From the NCBI GenBank assembly GCA_029706075.1, contig JAINUG010000005.1, forward strand, positions 3,151,001-3,215,000: DNA of 64,000 nt, given 5' to 3'. Below the pieces are notes generated by a model. It was not told the origin of the DNA. It saw only the letters and a program-made list of their open reading frames with translations, and did no database searches. Made by a program: the position numbers and the translations under genes. Positions 34,438 to 45,319 of this stretch are shown here, one piece after another (the stretch's first letter is position 1; each line of letters starts with the position of its first letter). This stretch comes from Aldrovandia affinis. Lineage: Eukaryota; Chordata; Actinopteri; Notacanthiformes; Halosauridae.

Positions 34438-37400
34438 GTGAGCACTGTCCTTATTGTATTCAAAATGATGAGTATTTTTTGGTGCTATGTGTAATGTACA
34501 TGCAGTTATGGTAATTTTAACCTCAATAACAACTGTCAACGAATTATGTTTTAATAATAGAAGTCTACCAGGTATTTCACGAATAAGAACAGCATTACAT
34601 TATATAATGCGCTAGCCATTCCTTCTAAACTCAACTAAAGCCCAACTGGAGTAACGTTAGCCAGCTTTAATGTTGTTATCGAGCAAGTAGCACGATACAC
34701 GTTAATATATAAGTCTGATAGAGTGCAAGCGTGCAGCTTTTGAGGCCAGCAGGCTAGCTAGCTAACACAAGAAGACCAACTACGTTGGCTGCACTTTGAC
34801 TTTCAGACAGTGAAATATGCACGTGTCTGTTTGAATGATAACTAGGCTAACAACTGGAAGCAACTGCATAACTGACCGTATATGCTATCTTGCTACCTAG
34901 CAAAGTCTTTTTGGCAAAGGTATAGCCTAACTAGCTAATTTCATAACGTACAAAACGCAGATGGGAGAAAGTTACGCGTGCAACAATCTACGTTGCGAGA
35001 TACAGTAGTACAGCAGATGCATTTTAAACTTCACACATAGGAGCTAATCTCTATTGATTAAAACCAATCAAAGTAATCGCCTTAAATATTGTCTGAGTTT
35101 TTGTCGTACTTGGCAAGAAGCGCCAGAAGGGCTGTAGACGATAATAAGCTTTACTGCAAAGACCAACACCGACATGGATTCACAGGGCAACCGTCAGTTT
35201 TTACATTTGGTACAACAATATTAACTTGGTACTGTTTCTTCTTTATTGTTTTTTGTTTATCTGAATTATATCTACATTATATGAGTGAATTTTGTAGTAA
35301 CACTCGATAACTGTTATATAGCTATGTAGCTAGCTAGGTTATGGATAGTCATACAGTAGACCATTTCATTGTTTTGCAGGTGGTGTCAATATGATTCTAT
35401 TAGACAGTGCATATCCGTTTTTAGTCAATTAATTTTTAGGCATAGTTGACAAATTAAATGAAAATATGTCTGTGTTTGTGTCTACAGTCAGCGAAGTTGG
35501 CAGCGCTGCCAGCAATGCTGGGATTTGCCTCTGTAAGAGTGTACGCCATGAGTGAAACAAAGGCAGAAGAACTGCTCTCTCCCCAAGAGGTACAATGGGA
35601 AACGCACACACATAGAAATTAAGGCAGATTGGAATGATCATAACCACATTCTTTCTCCAGATTTGTACAGCCTTTTCCCAGTTTTAAAATGGTGGAGATA
35701 CTATTTTGTCAAATTTAGGAAGTAATTTAATGAATGTTATTCTTCAGGTGATTTTAATAATTGATTTGAAGATGGGATAAGTTTAATTTTAATAAATGTC
35801 TCGCTAATGATGGAGTATGACATTATGATTAACCTCCCGATCCATAACCCTTTTCAAACCCTCTTAAAGCTTTTTTGCCATGGCCACTGTGACTGGTTCC
35901 ATGTGAAGACATCTCTCTAGTATGGCCAATGTGCATTTACATTACATTTTAAGCATTTAGCAGATGCCCTTATCCAGAGCGACTTACAGGATGTGCATAA
36001 ATACATGGTAGGAACAATCATAGTTCACGCAAGAGGTCAGTGCAGTAATAATGTCTAATAATATAGTGAACTCTCTCTCCTTTTCTCCCCTGCTCCATCT
36101 AACTCTCACTCTCAACTTCCCTGTACCTCCTTTTTTCTCATACTTCATTATTCCCCATCCCTGCTTTCACTCATCCCCTCAATCTCTCTCGCTCCCTCAT
36201 CTCACATTCTCCTTTTCTCTATTGATTTTTCTCTCTCCCAGCTCTCTATCTACACACCCCTGTCCCATCAGCTCCGGTATGTAGAGGAGGATCCTGGGCT
36301 GCTGCAGAAGGGGCTGGGAGTGGTGCGGGTGGGGCTGCAGCCCTATGTCCGGGCCATAAAGGTACCTATGTCACCCAGCCATGCTGTCCCACACCGCTGT
36401 CCCTCGCCATGGCCCTCAGGGCCGTGCCCCAGTACTCGCAACACTGAAAGTACCTGACCAACCATATCATGTTGTGATACTTAGTACCTGTGTTCTCAAG
36501 AGTCAACAAATGAGTTCAAAATATGTATTCAAAATTGCTTAAATGCTGCTACACAAACAAAAACATGCAGGGACTTGGCATGCCATTATCATCTTCAGCC
36601 AAGTTTGCCGAGATGCTGGTTGTTTACACTGATTTCCTGTGCCAAGATTTCGGGCAGCTTTGAAATGTTTTTTTACTGTTCTGCGTATGCTACCGCATGC
36701 AAGACTTCCATATAAATACACCTCCCTGGGCAACAATGCACTCCCCTGTTCATTCCATTGGTTTTATCCCATCAGTGCCTCCCCTCTACTCAGTTTAATA
36801 ATTTTGTTCCATCGAATAGTGCCTCACCTGATGTGAGATTCAGCTTTTTGCCCCAAAAGTGGAAAGAAATTATAATAAAAACAAATAAAATAAAATAAAA
36901 TGATATCTGGCCCTATCTAACTCTGAAGGTTATATAAAAAAATATATATATTCCAGATCTGACCCTAGCTCTGCCTAGGGCCTGTACTCTGTGTATAGAG
37001 CATGGTATACCTTTGGCGCTGGCATGTCACATACGGGATGTGACACAGTAACATCACTTGCAATGATTCTGTATGTTCATGAGTAGCTTCAGTTGAAATC
37101 CACTGGAAATGGTTCCATTGGCTGCAGTGTCTCTTTCCATCCTGTGTTATTCTTACTAGAATAACCCTAGGGATTTCCACCTAATTAAACCAGACTTGCA
37201 TTTTAAAACAAAAAGAGCTTGCACTAAAATGTCTGTAAAGTTTTGCACTTTGTTGAAGTGGTTTAACGGTACACGTATTCATACCGAACCATTCGGTACA
37301 GGACTTTCGGTTCGGTACACGCTGTGAACTGAACAAATGCAATCTTACTTTAACCACTAATGCACGTGCGCAACTTTTTTGTGTGTGCGGTTGCAGCAGT

Positions 37401-40400
37401 ACTGACGGACATTTATTTTATTTAAGAAAGAAAGATATGTGCCTTACTTTGTTTGGTAAATTATGGCCAATTAGCCACTGTTTACAAAGTTCATAATAAA
37501 TGAAAAGCAATTTTATGTTTTGCATTTCTTTTTTCCCCTATTGTACTGAAAACGTACCGAACCATGACTTGGTGACCGAACCGAGGTATGTACCGAACCA
37601 TGAGTTTTGTGTACCGTTACACCCCTACTGTGTTGCCTTCCACGTTATCGGTGTAGGACACTTGGTCAGTGTACACGATAGCAGGAGGTGAATACAGATG
37701 TTCACAATTGACATCTTGGTATAGGTTGTTTGTCTTCACTTAAAATCCTTGTTTTTCAGAATGCCTGTATTACCATCAAAATAGGAGCTGTGAATCTGTA
37801 CAATGCTGGACAAGGTAAGAAAAGAAAGAAAAAAAGTGCTTTTTGAGTGCTTATACCTGAGGATCCGTCATCTTGAACCTTTGCCCTTTGTTTTCTAGAT
37901 ACTTACGAGTACCTTAGAGACCCGCCTCCAGGTTTTCTTCCCAGGATTAGCGTGATCACCGTTTCAGGTTTGGCAGGCCTGATTCTAGCAAGGAAAGGTA
38001 ATTGGGCTTTGGTCAAGCATAAATGAACTCTGGTCTTGTTCTATCCTCTCTCTTACTTTTAAATTAAGGGTAGACACGTTTTAGGTTTTCAGCAATATCT
38101 TGAATTGTAATATTCACAGGTTATCGATGTTGTGAGCGATCCAATTTACTAATCGGTCAATGTCAACCATTTTCAATTCGCACTTCGTATAGATTTTTTA
38201 GAGCTTGTGCTAAGAATGTTCTCTTTCTGCTGTAGTATATATACATATGTAGAAAAAAGTTTAGTAAAAAAAAAAAGTAGTTTGCAGTACTAATTTACTG
38301 GCCTTTTCTTGAACTGTTACTATAAGTACCTTATTTTCTGAATACCTTGGACTGTTACTCAAAGATATATTTGAAGATATATTTTTCTACATTTTCAGCA
38401 GGACTCTCAACTTATTCATTTCAATGAGATTCAGAATGATTAATAATAACTTTATTGTTTAAAAAAGGATAAGGTGTGCAAAGCACTTTATAGACATTTG
38501 AATATAAAATATAGGCCGGAAGGCATATTCATTACTCAGAAAGTCTTAAAATATTGAACAATAAGATAAAAACTGAATGTATACATTAGTTAAAGTTAAC
38601 ATTCAGATATTTTATTAGAAGCATTTTCTGAACTTATTCATTTCAATGAGATTCAGAATGATGAGGAAATTATTCAAGTTGACTTAGCAGAACGAGGGGC
38701 ATAAATGGAAACTGAATGATATGATTCTTTGGATAAACTAAGCATGTGAGCAGATTAGTGGTAGGAACGGACGAGCAGTTTAATGGCCTGTTCTCGTCTC
38801 CCCTTATGTTATGTTATGTTATGTTATGTTTCAAAGATATATTTTAAGATATAACATTTTATTTATTGTTTAAAAAAGGATAAGGTGTGCAAAGCACTTT
38901 ATAGACATTTGAATATAACAAATATTGAACAATAAGATAAAAACTGAATGTATACACAGTTAACATGCAAAATTAGCATCTGAGACTTGATGAGGAATGA
39001 TATGATTCTGAGTGGCATATTTGCAGTTTGGGAACTGTAGTTAGGGGGACCTATCTCAACTGGAGGAAACAATTGGCATTTAGCCGAACCAATGTGAAAC
39101 CAATCGCATGTTTCACACATTGTTTTGCACTTGCATGATTGCTCAGAGGGTGATGAACAATAATTTGAGTGCCATATGTGAAAGTTCTCTAAATGGCCGT
39201 TCTGTCAGTGGGGGTCATGTCCAAACAGGGAAGGTTAATCCTGCCCTCTGTTTTGGCCAGGACCCCGTTTGAAGAGGGTGGGGGTGCCTCTGGGACTGGC
39301 CACTGTGGGGACGGCTGTGTGCTACCCTGCCCAGACGGTGGGGGTGCTCAAGGTAAGCCTGCTCCCTGGGAACAATGTGTATCTGTATCCTCCCGCTCTC
39401 AACGTTGTTTGTGTTTCGTATTTCGTAGGCAGGCAGTGTAGCCTAATGGTTAGGGAGCTGGGCTTGTAACCCAAAGGTTACAGGTTTGATTCCCAGGTAG
39501 GGACACTGCCGTTGTACCCTTGAGCAAGGTACTTAACCTGAATTGCTTCAGTAAAATGTCCAGCTGTATAAATGTATTGTATGTAAAAAAAAATGTTTTA
39601 ACTGTAAGTCGCTCTGGATAAGAGCATCTGCTAAAATGCCTAAAATGTAAGTGTAAAATTTATTGATCTCCCTTGCCTTGCGCAAGCATCATCCCACGAC
39701 TTTGTCCGCTCTGTCTGCATGCAGTCCACTCTCAGTTCAGTGATGCATGTTTATATACTCTTCCTCTTCCTCTCACGTTTCTTCACTTCCAGCTGACAGG
39801 GAAGCAGGCATATGCAGCCACACAGTGGGCCAGCTCTTCTGTGACCTCACTGTGGAAACCGAGTCCTGCCAAAGATGTCATCGTTCAGTCAGCCAGCCCC
39901 GAGGTATGTATGTGTATGTGTGTGTCTGTATAAATGTTTCAGCATCTGTTTGTCTTTAGTTATTTAATTGGTGTTGAAATCATTGGTGTGCCAAGGCTAT
40001 TATCATTTAGATTTATATATTATTTATATATAAATTATTTAAATTAGTTTTTATTTACATTTTCATTTCAGTTCAGTCTTAGGCTTCATTTTTTTATTTT
40101 TATTTTTTTTACAAAGTTTGACAACCAATTTTGCTTTAGTTTTAGTACTTAATTTTAGTTACAGCAAGTTATTCATTTATGAAGAATTATCCCCAAAAAT
40201 CTAGAATGAAATAAACAACAAAGTAGGATTTGTTACTTTAACTTTACTACTCACTGTGAGCTTTTATGTGACTGTACCCCTTGGTCGATGACCTGAGGAA
40301 GATTTTGAGACTTTGAGGCTGGAAAATAAGGGAGGAAATCTGGGAATACATCCCATTATGCAGTTGGAATATGTGTAAAGTCCCTCTTTGTTCTGTTTTC

Positions 40401-43400
40401 TCCTGCAGGTGGCGCCAGTGCCAAGCCCAGAGCCTGAAGTGCCACCAGCAAAGCCTGTCCCCGAAGCTGAACCAGCCCTGCCCCCTGCGGAGGAGACCTC
40501 CCCAGCCCCACCCCCTGCAGAGGAGACCTCCCCAGCCCCACCCCCTGAGGCAGACACTGCCCCTGCCGAAACTCCCTCTGTCCCTGCCCCAGAGGGGGAA
40601 ACTGCTCCCCCACCTCCCGAGTATGCCCAGCCTGAGGAGACAGCACCCCAGGCCCCCCCTGAGGTCCAGCCTGATCTCGTCCCCGAACCCACAACTCAAG
40701 AGCCCGTTGCCGCTGACGTGGCGCCCCCTGCCGAGGCCCTGGGTAAGTTCAGCTGGCACACCATAGATTCCCGTCCTGGAGATGATCAAAACCTTGAACG
40801 TTATGTATAGCGTATTTCACAAAACATTAATCACAGTATGCTTTACGGGGGGCCTCCGATAGCATAGCGGTGTAACGCACTTGTTTACGAGTGTGAGCTG
40901 CCTATCATGGTTGCGGTTCGAAACCTGACTGGTGGGGAGCCCCGATCGGGGATAGTGGGACTGGCTGGCTTTAGAGGCGGTTGTCACATTCTATTGAAAT
41001 ATTGAATCTACGTAATTTTGAATCCGCATTACAACAGCAATTTCGAAGATGGATGGAGACATTGGATATTTAAAAAGAAAAATGCACCTTTAGTGGTGAT
41101 GGCTATTAAATATGACTGCCCTTCTGAGTTATCTACCTACCAACCTTAGGTGAATTACCTAATTTTAGAATTAACATTAACAATTTATTATAATTTAGAA
41201 GGAAACTACCCATACCTTTAAATTTTTTTTTTTTTTTTTTTTTTTTTTTGTAAGTAGAACCCACTTGTTAGGATTAAAAATACTAAAAGCATTACACTCA
41301 ATCTGCTGCTGGGGTGGCGTCCTTTGTCCGGTGTGGAACGACTGGCCACATGGCTGGATACGCACTGTCGTCCATCTTAAAACGTCTTCGCCTTGTTTGT
41401 CAGTGCAGAGGATGCCCAGTTCTGCCCTCGGAAGCCTTGTGGTGCAGGGTGGCTCTCATTCACCGAATAACTTTCAGTCGTAGCGGCCAGTCTAGTCACT
41501 CCTCGAATTTTGAAGTTGTCCGTGATTTGAATGGCGGCAAGGATAAACCCACTGTACCACGGCCCTCCAGGCAACATCTGCTTGTCAAATATGTTCACTA
41601 TCATTGTCAATAGTGTATTGGGGGCTGTCCAAGGAGGCAAAGTCTCTTTAAAGGGCACCTGACATGCTAGTATCGACTTTGCAGAAATAAAACAAACAAA
41701 AACAATGCCCATAACATTCGCGAATTGCGACAAATCCATCAAAAATTTAAAAAAATTGTAAACCATTTTTCAAATTGCGTTCTATTTTTGCCAACATTCC
41801 ATGATGTAGAGTCAGGCATTTGCTGAAGAGAACGCTAGCAGAAGATGGAGAGAGGAGTTGTGGAAAATACTATTAAAATCATGTTCCACATCAATAATGA
41901 AAAGATGAAGGAAACATGTTCAACATCAATAATGAAAAGATGAAGGAAACTTTGAGGCAGGTTGTATCGAAGAATACTCTTGATAAGCAATTTCAGAATG
42001 GAGATTAGAATTGGGTCTTAAAACCAAGACAGGCCTTCCAGCAGCGAGAGAGGATTCGGGTTTGAGAGATGTTCACACCAATTTAGCTAGCTAGTTAACT
42101 ACCTTAACTTCTGTGTCAAGCAAGTGAGCCTGCTTTAACACCACTAATATCACAGCAATGACCTGTCCAAGAAACCACAAACTGGCTTGCTCCAACTGCT
42201 GCTAGGTGACAGCCAGTTACCTATTTGGCCAGCAATCTAGCTAGCCTGACCACCTTTGTATGTAACAACTTCCCTTAAATCAATAAATTCCTGTAGTACA
42301 CCCTACTTTAATTTTGAGTTTGTTTGTTTGATGGCTAGCTAGCTAATCTAACTCTGTGGAGAAGCTAGCTAGCTTTGCTTGCTTCCTTGCTTGCTTGCTT
42401 GCTTCCTTGCTTGCTTGCTTGCTAGCTAGCTAGTGCTACACTCACTCACTGTCACTGACTGACTTACTCCAGAGCTGACTAGCATGGTCAATCTCTCTTC
42501 AGCTCTGAATTGTCACAGGAATGTGCTGAATCAAAACATTATAGGTACCCAATGAGCTTGCTAATTGGAACTTCACATGAGCTGTCTGTCTACGACAGCT
42601 AGCTTGTATACCTGTCTGCATTGTTGAGGCAATTTGGATCTGAATCTGACCCCGATTCTGAGTTTGTCAGACTGATAATAAGAGGCATGGCACAAACCAC
42701 AGACCACAAATGCCCTACTCTACGAAACATCCTCAACATAAAGAGAAAAGTAGGAAATTATGAAAGTAGGAAAATATAAATGGGCATATTAATGTTGGCT
42801 TGTCACAATCTGAAAAAAACTGACACCATACTATTATTGATTACCTATTTTGACAGATTTAATTATCTGTGGTAATGTTTCAAATGATGTCAGGCGCCCT
42901 TTAGCTTCTTGTTGCTTGCTCATGACGCACACACACAGGAGAAGTTCCTAGATGACCAAAACCAACCACTGTAGCATCATTAAATGACAATGAAACAAGA
43001 GTCTGGGGGTGAACTCCCATGTTTTTTGTTTTTTATCACTTTACTGTAACATCACCCCTGTTCCTTCTGGTCACTTTGATGTACAGTTTAATTCCCTTGC
43101 ACATAACATGTGGTTTAGATTCTGCCATTTCCTCAACACTGACCGAAAGAATGAGCTATGCTTTATCTTGTTTCAATCAAACATTGGAAAGCAGAGGTTT
43201 TCAAACAATATTAAAGAACAGCTTTGTCACTCCCTCTACAGAGCAAAGCGCTCCTCCCGCTGACCTGCTTCTGACGCCTGCTTCTGCTGTGGACCCTCGT
43301 CCCTCTCCCCCTGTAGAGGACATTGTCCAACTAGACCCTCACCCTGTAGAGGAGACTGCCCCTCTGGCCCCTCCCCCTGTAGAGGAGACTGCCTTACTGG

Positions 43401-44113
43401 CCCCTCCCCCCATGGAGGAGACTGCCACACTGGCCCCTCCCCCTATAGAGGAGACTGCCCCTCTGGCCCCTCCCCTTGTAGAGGAGACTGCCCCTCTGGC
43501 CCCTCCCCTTGTAGAGGAGACTGCCCCTCTGGCCCCTCCCCTTGTAGAGGAGACTGCCCCTCTGGCCCCTCCCCTTGTAGAGGAGACTGCCCCTCTGGCC
43601 CCTCCCCTTGTAGAGGAGACTGCCCCTCTGGCCCCTCCCCCTGTAGAGGAGATTGCCTCTTTGGCCCCTCCCCCTGTAGAGGAGACTTCCCCACCCCCTG
43701 TAGAGGAGACTGCCCCACTGCTTGTTCCTTCTGACCCTGCTTCAGCTTCAGTAGAGGAGCCTGCTTCCCCACCTGCTGCTGCTGACCCCGCCTCACTGGA
43801 ATCTGCTGCTGGTGAGCTACCCCGCTGGCGATTGCCCTCACAGGCACCCCCTACAACCACACCAGCTCTCACTCCAAGTTTGTTTTGGCAGTTTGCCAAG
43901 ATATGAAATGTGTAAATTTTATTTATTTATTTTTATTTTTATTTTTTTGTCAGGCATTGCTCTCATCCTTCTACTTTGGTCTTTCTCTCCCTCTCCCCCT
44001 TCTCTTCTTTTGATATCTGTACAGAGAAGCCCCGGTTCGCCCCTGACCCAAAACTGCTGGACCACGGCCAGTCCAGTCCGGAGGACGCTGACCTCTACAG
44101 CACACGCAGCTGA
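34426..44113 (+). CDS. apool: apool-type gene (MICOS subunit MIC27), complete, 10 coding exons
   Basis: APOOL/MIC27 is a mitochondrial inner-membrane protein of the MICOS complex, which shapes cristae junctions, and is reported to bind cardiolipin. Coding exons: 34426-34437, 35488-35589, 36242-36361, 37760-37814, 37899-37997, 39261-39352, 39793-39903, 40409-40742, 43242-43811, 44025-44113. All junctions have AG/GT and agreeing phases. The product is about 527 residues against 268 in human. It has LSIYTPL..YVEEDPG near 39-55, membrane segments near 109-127 and 138-159, a Pro/Glu-rich insert at about 198-498, and a C-terminus [20 protein letters not shown]. That end is typical of APOOL and absent from its paralogue APOO. 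Confidence 0.92.
35488..35589 (+). CDS. apool: apool exon 2
   Basis: Acceptor GTGTCTACAG, donor GTACAA, phase 0 on both sides. It encodes [20 protein letters not shown] and an acidic [13 protein letters not shown]. This mirrors APOOL's hydrophobic N-terminus and following KPEQ segment. Confidence 0.88.
35935..36035. repeat. SINE/L2-type tail fragment
   Basis: Contains TTTAGCAGATGCCCTTATCC and GAGCGACTTACAGG, then ATAAATACATGG. Lies in apool intron 2. Confidence 0.6.
36242..36361 (+). CDS. apool: apool exon 3
   Basis: Acceptor CTCTCTCCCAG, donor GTACCT, phase 0. It encodes [19 protein letters not shown] then a helix [20 protein letters not shown] and YVEEQPG are the family's hallmark. Confidence 0.94.
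37258..37627. mobile_element. hAT-like non-autonomous element
   Basis: Right end (on its minus strand) reads AGGGGTGTAACGGTACACAA, with repeated GGTTCGGTA motifs. The left end TTAACGGTACACG with CGAACCATTCGGTAC is a degraded inverted match. No coding content. Confidence 0.6.
37760..37814 (+). CDS. apool: apool exon 4
   Basis: Acceptor GTTTTTCAG, donor GTAAGA, leaves in phase 1. Encodes [18 protein letters not shown]. Confidence 0.9.
37899..37997 (+). CDS. apool: apool exon 5, first membrane segment
   Basis: Acceptor TTTTCTAG, donor GTAATT, phase 1 both sides. It encodes [18 protein letters not shown] and [16 protein letters not shown]. The glycine-rich segment is the most conserved part of MIC26/MIC27 and crosses the inner membrane. 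Confidence 0.95.
38405..38965. repeat. local direct duplication with a LINE tail between copies
   Basis: CATTTCAATGAGATTCAGAA occurs at about 38420 and 38640. A segment starting AAAAAAGGATAAGGTGTGCA and running through AATAAGATAAAAACTG occurs near 38460 and again near 38870. A CR1-type 3' fragment (38670-38830) lies inside the second unit. Confidence 0.75.
38670..38830 (+). mobile_element. CR1-like LINE 3' fragment
   Basis: GAACGAGGGGCATAAATGG and TTTAATGGCCTGTTCTCGTC, followed by five TTATG units, mirror the 3' end of the LINE at 28996-31044 in shortened form. Confidence 0.65.
39261..39352 (+). CDS. apool: apool exon 6, second membrane segment
   Basis: Acceptor TTTTGGCCAG, donor GTAAGC, phase 1 in and 0 out. 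It encodes [20 protein letters not shown] then [10 protein letters not shown]. The family reads YPLGLATLGATVCYPVQS. Confidence 0.95.
39427..39655 (+). mobile_element. tRNA-derived SINE, near complete
   Basis: Head GTGTAGCCTAATGGTTAGGG with the B box GGTTTGATTCCC (39483-39494), body TTGTACCCTTGAGCAAGG, tail TCGCTCTGGATAAGAGCATC. Best reference copy of this family in the window. Lies in apool intron 6. Confidence 0.85.
39793..39903 (+). CDS. apool: apool exon 7
   Basis: Acceptor CACTTCCAG, donor GTATGT, phase 0. It encodes [20 protein letters not shown] then WKPSPAKD, the soluble part after the membrane hairpin (family: VTAKKVYATSQQ, SLW). Confidence 0.9.
40409..40742 (+). CDS. apool: apool exon 8, Pro/Glu/Ala-rich insert
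   Basis: Acceptor TCTCCTGCAG, donor GTAAGT, phase 0 in and 1 out. All 111 codons are open and biased to Pro, Glu, Ala and Thr, with repeats of [11 protein letters not shown] know no folded domain like this; it is likely disordered. Human APOOL has a shorter, unrelated-looking linker in the same place. Confidence 0.82.
40849..40985 (+). mobile_element. 3'-truncated tRNA-derived SINE
   Basis: GCCTCCGATAGCATAGCGG and the B box GCGGTTCGAAACCTG. Similarity stops after about 135 bases. Apool intron 8. Confidence 0.8.
40990..43240. other. apool intron 8, no gene
   Basis: Contains a 29-base poly(T) at about 41220-41249, and a GCTT/GCTA simple-repeat patch at 42340-42435. ORFs at 41265-41766 have no recognisable motif and may be part of an unclassified repeat. 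Confidence 0.45.
43242..43811 (+). CDS. apool: apool exon 9, 33-bp coding minisatellite
   Basis: Acceptor CCCTCTACAG, donor GTGAGC, phase 1 on both sides. It encodes about 190 residues, of which roughly 43311-43735 are about 13 units of an 11-residue repeat (consensus [11 protein letters not shown]). Five consecutive units are virtually identical at DNA level. Flanking parts are [17 protein letters not shown] and an Ala/Ser/Pro tail. The long open frame in register with both neighbours supports a real exon. The repeat number probably varies between individuals (inference). Confidence 0.82.
43311..43735. repeat. 33-bp minisatellite within apool exon 9
   Basis: The unit is CCTGTAGAGGAGACTGCCCC plus TCTGGCCCCTCC. 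The middle five copies differ little or not at all and outer copies diverge, the usual pattern of a tandem repeat growing in the centre. Confidence 0.9.
44025..44113 (+). CDS. apool: apool last coding exon, conserved C-terminus
   Basis: Acceptor ATCTGTACAG, stop TGA at 44111-44113, enters in phase 1. It encodes [20 protein letters not shown] and ADLYSTRS, nearly the same as human APOOL's DPKLMDHGQSHPED and MYSTRS ending. Confidence 0.95.
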
Positions 44114-45205
44114 GTGCAAGGCAGGGGAGGGGCTTGGGGGGTAGGGGGAGGGGCTTGGGGGTAGGGGAGGGGGAGGGGGAGGGTTTGGGGGTGTCGGCAT
44201 GGGTACACTACTGCAGGAGTCCACCGTACAGCAGTGTGGTGCATCGGCTACTCTCATACGCTACAGGCACCTTGGCGTTTACAGCATGTGCTTATCCAGG
44301 GAACAGTTCAGCCACATGCTGCGACTTTCATACCCCAGTCTTCTCAGTGTTGTCTGTGGAGGTGCCTGTACTCCACGACCATGCAGTCAAACTTTGACAT
44401 CATCTCCTCACTGTCACACACCACCCCCCTCCGGGAAACCGTCCAAAAGAACCCATCTCTCGTTGCCACACTTCAGAGGAAGGTGCAAGCCTTGCCCAAA
44501 ATCCACTGTTTCGGGGTTAATTTTGCCACACAAAATGTGGGAAGTGGCAATGATCTATGCAAACCTTTCCACACTTATTATTACAGTATTTTTGTATTGT
44601 TCATATTAACTTTTCAAACGGAAGAGAGGAGGTAAACCACTCTGACAAACAAACTCACACTTCACACACGAAGCTATCAAGAGGCAAAAGGGATTGAGAA
44701 TGTTCTGGTTTCCCAGTGTCGGGGTCTGTGCTTTCTGCGATTCAGCGATTTTTGGGATGAGGGCAAAGGGAAGCTCTGGAAGGGGGGCGAGGCAGCGTGG
44801 GTTTATATGCGCCTGAGATCTGGTCCACATGCACTAACTTCAGTCCTACTTTCCACACCACCACCCTTGTTAATCATTCGTGTGCAAACAGTGGGCCGCA
44901 ATATGTCCTTTTGAATCATTTGAATGCTAAATGGCTCCCCGAGATCTATTAATTTTTGATTTTGAAGGAACTTGCAGTACTGGAACACTGCCCGCAGTTA
45001 ATTTATATGTACATGGCAGAGATGCGTACTTAAATTAGAATATATGAGATCGTTGCCAGCATGACATTTCATACTTTAATTTGTCCAAAGCTGTTTACTT
45101 CAATGTGATGTAAATTTAGTATTCAAATGGTTCTTAAATTATGTGGAGTTTCTGTGCAATGTCCTTTAGGCTGGAGGGTACAATGAATAAAGCAAACTTT
45201 TAAAT
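44114..45205 (+). other. apool: apool 3'UTR
   Basis: Starts with a G-rich run (GGGGAGGGGCTTGGGG repeats, 44127-44190), which could form G-quadruplexes in RNA, then ordinary mixed sequence up to the poly(A) signal. ORFs within it (44134-44635) show no motif. Confidence 0.65.
45186..45191 (+). terminator. poly(A) signal AATAAA of apool
   Basis: Canonical AATAAA about 1.07 kb after the stop, followed by TTTAAATGTTATGTTCTGATG, a plausible cleavage region. Confidence 0.65.
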
Positions 45206-45300
45206 GTTATGTTCTGATGAGTGTTTCATTTGAAATGTGTTGTGCATTTGTTTCATTTGTTTTTGTTGTGCATGCTACAGATACATTTCTCAGCAGAAGT

Positions 45301-45316
45301 CCAGCAGAGGGCGCCA
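45301..45316 (+). promoter_or_regulatory. CTCF-type binding motif
   Basis: CCAGCAGAGGGCGCCA fits the vertebrate CTCF core consensus CCASYAGRKGGCRSYV at every position. It lies about 110 bases past the apool poly(A) signal, where an insulator would be sensible. A single motif match is not proof of binding. Confidence 0.45.
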
Positions 45317-45319
45317 GAT

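Noticed and set aside
40247..40789. Minus-strand ORFs rich in Gly, Ser and Trp
   Set aside because: They mirror the Pro-rich apool exon 8, whose splice sites and frame are supported.
41265..41766. Overlapping ORFs in apool intron 8
   Set aside because: No recognisable motif, no splice signals agreeing with the gene, and likely part of an unclassified repeat.
43339..43899. Minus-strand [11 protein letters not shown] repeat protein and the third-frame repeat protein
   Set aside because: They are other-frame readings of the apool coding minisatellite.
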